Assembly (NCBI RefSeq): GCF_002005445.1 | Contig: NZ_CP014692.1 | Coordinates: 682,001-746,000, forward strand | From: Acetobacter aceti | Lineage (GTDB): Bacteria > Pseudomonadota > Alphaproteobacteria > Acetobacterales > Acetobacteraceae | Direction: 5' to 3' | DNA length: 64,000 nt | Shown here: in pieces, positions 27,213 to 34,472 of the stretch | How the letters are laid out: each line of letters starts with the position of its first letter | How positions within the stretch are numbered: position 1 is the first letter of the stretch | The notes under the pieces: generated by a model | Told to the model about the DNA's origin: nothing | What the model saw: only the letters and a program-made list of their open reading frames with translations | Databases searched by the model: none | Program-made: the position numbers and the translations under genes

Positions 27213-27900
27213 GGGAAGACTCTCCTTTTTCCAGCCCCAGCGCGGCCAGAACCCGGTCGCTCTCGGTGCGGTCCATCCAGTCGGGAGAGACGTCGGCAAA
27301 ACGCACGACACGGCCTGGCCCGATGACGATTACGGCAGGCTTGGGAAGTTCCCATGTATTTTCAAGACCGTTCAGTGCTTCGCTCTTTCCGCCTTTTGCG
27401 AGCGCGCTCTGCCGGGATGGTTCATCGAATGTGTAGGTAAGACCCAGTGCGCGTGACAGTCTCAGTCCTGCATCGGTTGCGACCGGGAAAGGCAGATCAT
27501 GGCGCGTGGCAATCTCGGAAAGAAGCGCTGTCGGCTGGGGAGAGATCGCCAGAAGGGGAACGCCTGACGCTTTCAGTTCAGGCCACAATGTATCGCGATA
27601 ATGGGGAAGGGCGATATTACAGGCCGGACATCCGGCAAAGCGGAAGAACACCAGAACCGCTGGTCCTTTCGCGACCAGATCATCCAGTGACACCGTGCTT
27701 CCATCCACGACAGACAGCGCGAGCGGCGGCAGCACGTCTCCGACCTTTACGGCAGATGCGGCCTTGTCGTGATCGCGGATCAGTGTGGCCCGCTGATTGA
27801 CGTTTACGGCCAGAGCCGCGGGCTCCCACGTGCGCTCGCGCTCTTCTTCCAGTTCCCGGAACTTGGCGCGGAGAGGGGCTACAGATGCGGATGACGTCAT
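27202..27900 (-). CDS. Peroxiredoxin-like thioredoxin-fold protein (AhpC/TSA)
   Basis: 232 residues. A helical N-terminal region (1-55) precedes a thioredoxin fold with KVGDVLPPLALSVVDGSTVSL and the active-site strand VLVFFRFAGCPACNIALPHY, in which the two cysteines form a CPAC motif. Further on are LLAISPQPTALLSEIATRHDLPFPVATD and VRFADVSPDWMDR. Such Prx-like proteins reduce peroxides or thiols. It leads the minus-strand operon, after the LysR gene. GAGG lies 6 bases before the ATG at 27900, better than earlier in-frame starts. A protective role against peroxide from uncoupled flavin chemistry is an inference. Confidence 0.83.
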   Translation of the reverse strand: MTSSASVAPLRAKFRELEEERERTWEPAALAVNVNQRATLIRDHDKAASAVKVGDVLPPLALSVVDGSTVSLDDLVAKGPAVLVFFRFAGCPACNIALPHYRDTLWPELKASGVPLLAISPQPTALLSEIATRHDLPFPVATDAGLRLSRALGLTYTFDEPSRQSALAKGGKSEALNGLENTWELPKPAVIVIGPGRVVRFADVSPDWMDRTESDRVLAALGLEKGESSHAA

Positions 27901-27996
27901 GAGAAACCTCGTTGCAGATATCGGTATGATCCGATCCTGCCGCGAAGACTTCCCTGTCTCATAAAGAGTTCTTGTCATCCATTCCTTGAACATTAC

Positions 27997-28938
27997 TCAA
28001 GCGCCAGCCGCTGCTGCCAGCAGATCCCCGATATCGTTTGCTGCATCCCCGAGACGGTTGCGGCGGACGAGAATGGTTTCGATCTCCGGGACGGCGGGAA
28101 GAGCGTCACTTGTGATTGTGGGCAGCCCTTCAGCCGTGGCGAACCGGCGTGTACGGCAGCTCACACCAAGCCCACCACGGACCCCTGCCCGCATGGCCGG
28201 CAGATTGGGTGTTTCCAATACCAGCCGGTAGTCACGTCGTTCCTGTGTCAGAGCACTCAAAGCAGCGTCCCGAAAACGGCAGGGTGGCTCAAGAAGAACG
28301 AGCGGCACTTCGGACAACTCGGCGATGGCCGGATCTCCGATCCATGTCATGCGGTCATGTCCCACCACTTTCCATGTCGCGCCCGAACGGTCTCCATGCT
28401 GTCCAAGGCACAGAACGAGATCGAGTCGGGAGCGGTCGAACAGATCCAGAAGTTCCGCTGATCCACCAATCTGGATCACAAGGCGGGAGCGTGGATGCGC
28501 GAGACGAAACTGTCCCAGCACGTCCGGAAGAAGCGTGTCGGCAAAATCCTGCACCATGCCGACAGTAATGGGTTCCGGTTCCGAATCCTGACCGAGCGTG
28601 CGCATGATCCGGTCATTGAGAGCGAGGAGCTGGCGTGCGTAACCGACCAGCTCCTCGCCGATGGGCGTGAGGATCAGGCGGCGTCCATCGCGACGGAAAA
28701 GCTTCTGCTGGAGCACGTCTTCCAGACGCTTCATCTGCAGGCTGAGCGCGGACTGTGTCAGGAAAATCGTCTCGGTCGCCTGCGCCATGGAGCCAGCCTC
28801 CACGATCGCTACGAATGACCGAAGAAGCTCGCTCGGAACATTGCGCGCCATGCGCTGGGGCAGGGGAACGCTCAGATGAGAATCGGCGGGAGGGCCAGAG
28901 TTTGGTGGGCCAGGATAAGGCCGGGTGGACTGGGACAT
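27997..28938 (-). CDS. LysR-family regulator of the organosulfur operons
   Basis: 313 residues from 28938, chosen for GGAG seven bases upstream; longer in-frame starts exist. The HTH domain reads LLRSFVAIVEAGSMAQATETI then FLTQSALSLQMKRLEDVLQQKLF (about 33-90), followed by the effector domain with ITVGMVQDFADTLLPDVLGQF and LVLETPNLPAMRAGVRGGLGV. It lies between the importer operon (same strand, 96 bases downstream) and the divergent SsuD-like operon, the normal place for a pathway regulator. It is not close by eye to CysB or Cbl, so the effector is open. Confidence 0.88.
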   Translation of the reverse strand: MSQSTRPYPGPPNSGPPADSHLSVPLPQRMARNVPSELLRSFVAIVEAGSMAQATETIFLTQSALSLQMKRLEDVLQQKLFRRDGRRLILTPIGEELVGYARQLLALNDRIMRTLGQDSEPEPITVGMVQDFADTLLPDVLGQFRLAHPRSRLVIQIGGSAELLDLFDRSRLDLVLCLGQHGDRSGATWKVVGHDRMTWIGDPAIAELSEVPLVLLEPPCRFRDAALSALTQERRDYRLVLETPNLPAMRAGVRGGLGVSCRTRRFATAEGLPTITSDALPAVPEIETILVRRNRLGDAANDIGDLLAAAAGA

Positions 28939-29092
28939 GACGGGCTCCGGTCTCGATCTCCGTTTAATGACCGGCTTGGCCATATTACGACGGATGAAGT
29001 GTGTATTGAGCATTCCTTGCTTGCTTTTTGTCAATTTTCAAGTGTTAATTTCAAAACAAACTATATTGAATAGTGATTTATGGGAGATGACT
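28939..29092. promoter_or_regulatory. Divergent promoter region, LysR / SsuD-like operon
   Basis: 154 bases between two divergent starts. The right half is AT-rich (29020-29080) and holds TTGTCA and several TTTCAA/TTTGAA-like stretches that could serve as promoter or LysR sites, but no single box is convincing. GGGAG at 29082-29086 is the ribosome site for the downstream gene. Confidence 0.4.
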
Positions 29093-30184
29093 ATGTCCGT
29101 TGAGTTCATTGGTTATATCGGCAGTCGCAATCACTCCGAGATCATCCCGCCGTCAGGCCCGGTCGTTGATCCGAAACATATCGAAACAGCCGCGAAAATT
29201 CATGAAAACGGTGGATTCGACCGTGTTCTGGTCGCCTTCCATTCCAATTCTCCGGAAAGCATTCTCATCGCCCAGCATGCGGCGTCCGTTGCGCCGGACC
29301 TCGGCCTTCTGATCGCCCATCGTCCCGGTTTCAATGCGCCGACCATCGTCGCTCGTCAGCTCGCCACGCTCGATAATCTCACGCGCGGACGTGTCGCCGT
29401 ACATATCATCACTGGCGGTAGTGATTTGGAACTGCAGGCTGACGGCGATCACACGACCAAGGCGCAGCGCTATGCCCGCACCAGCGAATATCTCGACATT
29501 GTGCGGAAGGAATGGAGCGAGACCGCGCCGTTCGACTACAAGGGCGCGTTCTACGACGTCCGTGGCGCCAATTCGCTGATTCACCCCTACGATGAAGAGT
29601 CACTCCCCGTTTATTTCGGCGGCTCTTCGGAAGAGGCGATCGAAGTCGCCGGCAAACATGCTGATGTCTACGCCCTGTGGGGTGAAACCTATGAGCAGGT
29701 GGCCGAAACCGTCTCACGGGTCCGCGCGGCCGCCGCGAAACATGGCCGCTCGCCCCGTTTCTCCCTGTCGCTGCGGCCCATTCTCGCGGAAACGGAAGAA
29801 GCCGCATGGGCGCGCGCCGACCGTATTCTTGAAAAAGCACGTGATCTTCAGGGAACGACCGGATTTGTACGCAATGCTGATATTCCCAACGAAGGTTCGC
29901 GCCGCCTGCTGGCTGCTGCGGCGCAGGGCAGACGCCTCGACAAGAGGCTCTGGACCGGAATTGCGGAACTGACGGGCGCCAAGGGGAACTCCACCTCGCT
30001 TGTTGGCACGCCGCAGCAGGTTGCCGAAGCGCTCATCGATTATTACCGGCTCGGCATTTCCACGTTCCTGATCCGTGGGTTCGATCCGTTGCTTGATGCG
30101 TATGAATATGGTCGCGATCTGATCCCGCTGGTTCGTGAACTGGTGGCTGAAGAAGATAGCCGCCGCCTGACACGCGTGGCCTGA
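29093..30184 (+). CDS. SsuD-like FMNH2-dependent alkanesulfonate monooxygenase (LLM family)
   Basis: 363 residues of the luciferase-like TIM-barrel family, closest in layout to SsuD/MsuD: FDRVLVAFHSNSPESILIAQHAAS, LIAHRPGFNAPTIVARQLATLDNLTRGR, and VHIITGGSDLELQADGD are the typical strands around the flavin and substrate site. C-terminal GIAELTGAKGNSTSLVGTPQQVAEALIDYY also matches. With reduced flavin and oxygen such enzymes release sulfite from alkanesulfonates. The ATG at 29093 has GGGAG six bases upstream. First of five closely spaced plus-strand genes. Confidence 0.88.
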   Translation: MSVEFIGYIGSRNHSEIIPPSGPVVDPKHIETAAKIHENGGFDRVLVAFHSNSPESILIAQHAASVAPDLGLLIAHRPGFNAPTIVARQLATLDNLTRGRVAVHIITGGSDLELQADGDHTTKAQRYARTSEYLDIVRKEWSETAPFDYKGAFYDVRGANSLIHPYDEESLPVYFGGSSEEAIEVAGKHADVYALWGETYEQVAETVSRVRAAAAKHGRSPRFSLSLRPILAETEEAAWARADRILEKARDLQGTTGFVRNADIPNEGSRRLLAAAAQGRRLDKRLWTGIAELTGAKGNSTSLVGTPQQVAEALIDYYRLGISTFLIRGFDPLLDAYEYGRDLIPLVRELVAEEDSRRLTRVA

Positions 30185-30191
30185 GCCGGTC

Positions 30192-31178
30192 ATGTCCTTC
30201 CCGCGTGAACGTCCTGTGCTTCTTGATCAGATCGGCGGTCCCATCGCCGCCGTTCTGACCGACTACGCGCAGCAGGTGCGTGTGATCGAGGGCAACCGTG
30301 ACAACGCCGAGCCATGGCAGACCGCTGGTGCGGACATTCTGTTGACCGGGCCTTCTCCTGCATGGGCGAAAGCGCCAGTGTCGCAGCCCGCCTCATGGCG
30401 GGATGGTCCACGCTGGGTTCAGATCGCGTCTGCCGGAATAGACAGTTTTCCGAAGTGGCTGACGGAGGGGCGGATCGTGACCTGCGGGCGTGGCGATGCC
30501 GCCACCCCGATTGCGGAATACGTGATCTCCGCCCTGCTGCATCATGAACGGCAGGTGGATGCGCTGCACCCGACAACGCCGCAGGAATGGACCGACGCCA
30601 TCGCGCCTTTCCGGCAGAATCCCGTGACCGGCACTCTGCATGGACGCACGCTGGGTCTCGCGGGTTATGGCGCGATAGGGCGGGCCATCGCCTCTCGGGC
30701 CCGTGCATTCGGCATGCGTATCCGGGTGCTTCGCCGTGGTGCGTGGGCGGAAACAGACGAAGGCATCGAGCCTGTCTCTTCACTCAGTGAGCTTTTCCGG
30801 GAGGCCGACCATCTCATTCTGGCCATGCCGCTTACTTCCGAGACGCGTGGCGTCGTCAACGAAGACATCCTGCGTCATGCAAAGGAAGGATTGCATCTTG
30901 TCAATGTCGCCCGTGGGGCGCTTGTGAATCAGGACGCACTTTTACGTGCTCTGGATTCCGGTCGACCGGCCTTCGCCACGCTGGATGTCACCACGCCGGA
31001 GCCTCTTCCGGCCGGACATCCGTTCTACACGCATCCCCGTGTCCGGCTGACGCCTCATATCAGCTGGGTCGGGCCGGATGTCCGCGCCAATCTTGCGCAG
31101 CGTATCCGGACCAATCTCTCCCGTTTCCTCAGGAATGAACCTCTTCTCGATGTGATCGATCCAGAACGTGGCTACTGA
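30192..31178 (+). CDS. D-isomer-specific 2-hydroxyacid dehydrogenase
   Basis: 328 residues. The nucleotide-binding domain carries the glycine motif GLAGYGAIGRAIASRARAFG near 155, followed by ARGALVNQDALLRALDSGR, with the catalytic Arg, Glu (TTPEPLPAGHPFY) and His (RLTPHISW) in the expected order. It oxidises or reduces 2-hydroxy/2-oxo acids with NAD(P). Begins 7 bases after the SsuD-like gene, so co-transcribed. In this setting it may act on a carbon skeleton released after C-S cleavage; that is inference from order only. Confidence 0.88.
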   Translation: MSFPRERPVLLDQIGGPIAAVLTDYAQQVRVIEGNRDNAEPWQTAGADILLTGPSPAWAKAPVSQPASWRDGPRWVQIASAGIDSFPKWLTEGRIVTCGRGDAATPIAEYVISALLHHERQVDALHPTTPQEWTDAIAPFRQNPVTGTLHGRTLGLAGYGAIGRAIASRARAFGMRIRVLRRGAWAETDEGIEPVSSLSELFREADHLILAMPLTSETRGVVNEDILRHAKEGLHLVNVARGALVNQDALLRALDSGRPAFATLDVTTPEPLPAGHPFYTHPRVRLTPHISWVGPDVRANLAQRIRTNLSRFLRNEPLLDVIDPERGY

Positions 31179-31204
31179 TCACAGCAGATTTAAGGACCGT
31201 GTCC

Positions 31205-31999
31205 ATGAACGCCATTTCTCCCGTCACAGCTCCCAAGGCTCGTACTTTCCGGCTTGAACCCCGTCCACCGGCGGCATCGCATGAAGAAGAACGGCTGCAT
31301 CGCAAACAGCGGCTGGCCGCCACGTTCCGTCTGTTCGGACGTTATGGTTTCGATCAGGGGCTGGCAGGTCATGTGACGGCGCGTGATCCGGAATTTCCCG
31401 ATCAGTACTGGATCAATCCCCTGGGTGTGCATTTTTCGCAGATCCGCACGTCCAGCCTGCAACTTGTTGACCATGAGGGGAATATCCTGATTGGAAACCG
31501 TCCTATCAACACGGCAGGTTTTACCATTCACTCCGCGCTGCACAGGGCGCGTCCGGACGTGATTGCCGCGGCCCATACCCATTCCACTTACGGCAAAGCC
31601 TTTTCAGCTCTGGGTGTTCCCCTGTTGCCGCTGACACAGGATTCCTGCGCCTTTTACGAAGACCATGCCGTTTTCGATCCTTTTTCGGGAGTGGTTCTGG
31701 AAGACAGTGAGGGAGATCGTCTGGCCGAGACGCTGGGCGACCGGAGTGCGCTCATTCTCCAGAATCATGGCCTGTTGACAGTCGGCCATTCCGTGGAAAC
31801 AGCCGCATGGCGTTTCATCTCCATGGACAATGCGGCTCATGCCCAGCTCCTCGCGCAGGCAGCGGGACCGCTGAAGCCGATTTCTCCTGAGATTGCCCGC
31901 AAGACGGCCGCGCAGGTCGGCACGGAGCAGGGAGGGTATTTCTCGTTTCAGCCTCTGTGGGACTGGATCGTAGCGCAGGAACCCGATCTTCTCGACTAA
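31205..31999 (+). CDS. Class II aldolase/adducin family protein
   Basis: 264 residues. The metal-binding histidines are in AAAHTHSTYGKAFSALG and LQNHGLLTVGHSVETA, as in fuculose-phosphate aldolase and related zinc enzymes. The N-terminal part FRLFGRYGFDQGLAGHVTARDP is the usual opening. Members cleave or epimerise hydroxy-acid or sugar-phosphate compounds; some act on organosulfur intermediates of methionine salvage. ATG 31205 has AAGGACC upstream. Third gene in the operon; 23 bases before the dioxygenase gene. Confidence 0.87.
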   Translation: MNAISPVTAPKARTFRLEPRPPAASHEEERLHRKQRLAATFRLFGRYGFDQGLAGHVTARDPEFPDQYWINPLGVHFSQIRTSSLQLVDHEGNILIGNRPINTAGFTIHSALHRARPDVIAAAHTHSTYGKAFSALGVPLLPLTQDSCAFYEDHAVFDPFSGVVLEDSEGDRLAETLGDRSALILQNHGLLTVGHSVETAAWRFISMDNAAHAQLLAQAAGPLKPISPEIARKTAAQVGTEQGGYFSFQPLWDWIVAQEPDLLD

Positions 32000-32022
32000 T
32001 GTCCCCACGACAGGAGTGGCTT

Positions 32023-32622
32023 ATGACCACGATTTCTTCTCTTCGTGATTTCATCGTTGATTTCACGAAACTGCACGATGCAGATATTGGCGCGCAGAGA
32101 CTCCAGACAGAAGGCGCGAAGCTCCTCCACAGGCTGGTCTCCCATGACGACTGGCTGCCTGACGAGTTCGCTCAGCCCAATCCGGAACGATACAGCCAGT
32201 ATCTCCTGCATTGCGATCCGCTGGAGCGCTTTTCAGTCGTCAGCTTTGTCTGGGGACCGGGTCAGAAAACCCCCCTGCACGATCATCGTGTATGGGGTCT
32301 GATCGGCATGCTGCGTGGGCGTGAGAGCGAGACACAGTACGTGCGCGACGAAACAGGTCACTTCCACGCCACGGAGACAACCTTTCTGGAACCGGGCGAA
32401 GTGGCGACTCTTGCTCCGGGTATCAATGACTATCACCTTGTGGCCAATGCGCTTGAGGCAGAAACGTCAATCTCCATTCATGTCTATGGCGCCAACATAG
32501 GCGGCGTATCCCGAGCTACTTACGATCCGGAAACCGGCACGGAGAAAACCTTCATCTCAGGTTATTCCAGCGAAGAGACACCCAATCTGTGGGATCGTTC
32601 CCGCGAAAGGCAGGCAGCATGA
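32023..32622 (+). CDS. Thiol dioxygenase (cysteine/3-mercaptopropionate dioxygenase family)
   Basis: 199 residues, cupin fold. Iron ligands His86 and His88 are in TPLHDHRVWG, with His138 in NDYHLVAN; no Cys at the cross-link site. The stretch YSQYLLHCDP (57-66) places Gln59 where animal cysteine dioxygenase has Arg60. In described bacterial enzymes this exchange goes with 3-mercaptopropionate or broader thiol specificity. It adds two oxygens to a thiol, giving a sulfinate. CAGGAG lies 6 bases before the ATG, and its stop overlaps the rhodanese start (ATGA), so the two are translated together. Confidence 0.87.
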   Translation: MTTISSLRDFIVDFTKLHDADIGAQRLQTEGAKLLHRLVSHDDWLPDEFAQPNPERYSQYLLHCDPLERFSVVSFVWGPGQKTPLHDHRVWGLIGMLRGRESETQYVRDETGHFHATETTFLEPGEVATLAPGINDYHLVANALEAETSISIHVYGANIGGVSRATYDPETGTEKTFISGYSSEETPNLWDRSRERQAA

Positions 32623-34235
32623 ACGCGCTCTTCCCTTCTGACGCTGCGATAGCGGAAACCACCTCGGAAACCGTCCGTGAGCGGTTGCGCGCTGGTGAGG
32701 AAATTGCTCTTCTCGATGTGCGTGAAGAAGCATTTTTTGCAGACGGACACCCGCTTTTTGCCGTCAATCTTCCGCTGGGCCGTATCGAGGAACTGGTGAC
32801 GGGACTCATCCCCCGGCAGACCGTTCCGGTCGTGGTGTATGACAATGGTGAAGGGCTTGCTCGCCCTGCCATCAAACTGCTCAGGCAACTGGGCTACACG
32901 GCTGTTTCAGCGCTTGCCGGAAATCTGGACGGCTGGCGTGCGTCTGGAGGTGAACTGTTTATCGACGTGAACGTGCCGTCCAAGGCGTTCGGCGAACTGG
33001 TCGAGCATGTCCGTCATACGCCGTCCCTGCCGGCGGAAGAGGTGCACGCCCGCATCGCGCGCGGCGATGATCTTGTTATCCTCGATGCGCGGCGCTTCGT
33101 GGAATACAACACGATGTCCATTCCCGGCGGTCGTTCCGTGCCTGGAGCGGAGCTCGCCCTTCGGGTGCGTGATATAGCGCCGTCACCGGACACCACGGTG
33201 ATCGTGAATTGCGCTGGTCGCACACGTTCGATCATCGGTACGCAGTCACTGGTCAATGCAGAAATTCCCAACCCTGTTTTCGCCCTGCGCAACGGCACGA
33301 TTGGCTGGACGCTGGCCGGGTTCGAGCTTGATCATGAGGCCAGTCGCAAGGCTCCTGATTTCACGGAGACGAATCACGCAAAAGCTCGACAGCGGGCGCA
33401 GGAACTCGCCGAGAAAACGGGTGTTGAGTTCATTACTCCTGTCCAGTTTAAGGAATTGGACAGCCGGACAGACCGTTCACTTTACCGGCTCGACGTGCGT
33501 TCACCGGAGGAATATGAGTCCGGGCATCTGGCTGGTTTTCGTTCCGCTCCCGGCGGTCAGCTGGTGCAGGCAACGGATGAATGGATCGGTGTGCGTCACG
33601 GCACGATCGTTCTGACGGACACGGATGGTGTTCGTTCCCGCATGACAGGCCACTGGCTACGCCAGCTTGGATGGAAGCATGTTTATGTTCTTGATGACTG
33701 GACGGGCCTGAAGCAGGAAACCGGTCCACAATCTGTTCTCCTGCCGCGTCCTCTTGCTGTCGTTCCTTCGATCTCGCCTGCTGATCTTCTGGCTCAGAAT
33801 ACAAAATCCAATCCGCACTTGATCCTTGACCTTGCCACCAGCCGGGCATTCAGGGCAGGGCATGTTCCCGGAGCTTTCTTTATTATTCCGACGGATCTGG
33901 TGGGACACTCCGACGTTCTCGGGTCGCGACGGATCGTTCTGACTTCTCCTGATGGTGTCGCTGCACGGATCGCGGCTCGGCGTCTCGTGGAAAACGGTGT
34001 TGAAGCACAAGTGCTGGAAGGTGGAACCGCAGCGTGGAAAGCCGCTGGTCAGGCGCTTGAAACGGGTCTGTCCAAAGAAAATACTCTTTCAGAGCCGGTC
34101 GATATCTACAAACGACCTTATGAGGGCACAGACAACGCGAGGGAAGCCATGCAGGCTTATCTCGACTGGGAGTTTGGTCTTGTCGCCCAGCTTGAACGCG
34201 ACGGCACGCATGGCTTTTCAGTACTGGAAACATAG
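32619..34235 (+). CDS. Four-domain rhodanese-related sulfurtransferase with one cysteine
   Basis: 538 residues containing four rhodanese-like domains: about 15-112, 133-242, 270-370 and 385-495, each with its LDVR or LDAR or LDLA strand and GW or AW terminal helix. Only the second has an active-site cysteine (VNCAGRTRS, Cys198), and it is the only cysteine in the whole protein. The others show YDNGEG, TDTDGV and TSPDGV at the catalytic loop. It would take sulfane sulfur or related groups onto Cys198; the rest are probably structural or binding units. Coupled to the thiol dioxygenase by ATGA. Operon ends at a strong terminator. Confidence 0.9.
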   Translation: MNALFPSDAAIAETTSETVRERLRAGEEIALLDVREEAFFADGHPLFAVNLPLGRIEELVTGLIPRQTVPVVVYDNGEGLARPAIKLLRQLGYTAVSALAGNLDGWRASGGELFIDVNVPSKAFGELVEHVRHTPSLPAEEVHARIARGDDLVILDARRFVEYNTMSIPGGRSVPGAELALRVRDIAPSPDTTVIVNCAGRTRSIIGTQSLVNAEIPNPVFALRNGTIGWTLAGFELDHEASRKAPDFTETNHAKARQRAQELAEKTGVEFITPVQFKELDSRTDRSLYRLDVRSPEEYESGHLAGFRSAPGGQLVQATDEWIGVRHGTIVLTDTDGVRSRMTGHWLRQLGWKHVYVLDDWTGLKQETGPQSVLLPRPLAVVPSISPADLLAQNTKSNPHLILDLATSRAFRAGHVPGAFFIIPTDLVGHSDVLGSRRIVLTSPDGVAARIAARRLVENGVEAQVLEGGTAAWKAAGQALETGLSKENTLSEPVDIYKRPYEGTDNAREAMQAYLDWEFGLVAQLERDGTHGFSVLET

Positions 34236-34264
34236 AACCCGTATTGTTCACACGGATTGAGAGA

Positions 34265-34295
34265 GGAGAAGCAGGTGGCTGCTTCTCCTTTTTTT
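34265..34295 (+). terminator. Rho-independent terminator after the rhodanese gene
   Basis: GGAGAAGCAG and CTGCTTCTCC form a perfect 10-base-pair stem with a GTGG loop, followed directly by seven T. It lies 30 bases after the rhodanese stop and ends the five-gene plus-strand operon before the convergent receptor gene. Confidence 0.92.
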
Positions 34296-34472
34296 GTTTG
34301 TGGGGTTTGATTTTTGTGCAAGCGGTCGATTTTGTGGAAATGAAAAATCTTCCGATAAAATGACGGTACAATGAATAAAATTCTGATTTATTAAGAAACT
34401 GCAAAATATTTTGGATATGCTGGAGCATCAGAGGCGCGTGGTTTCCATGTAACTCTGATGTTTTTTCACGCC

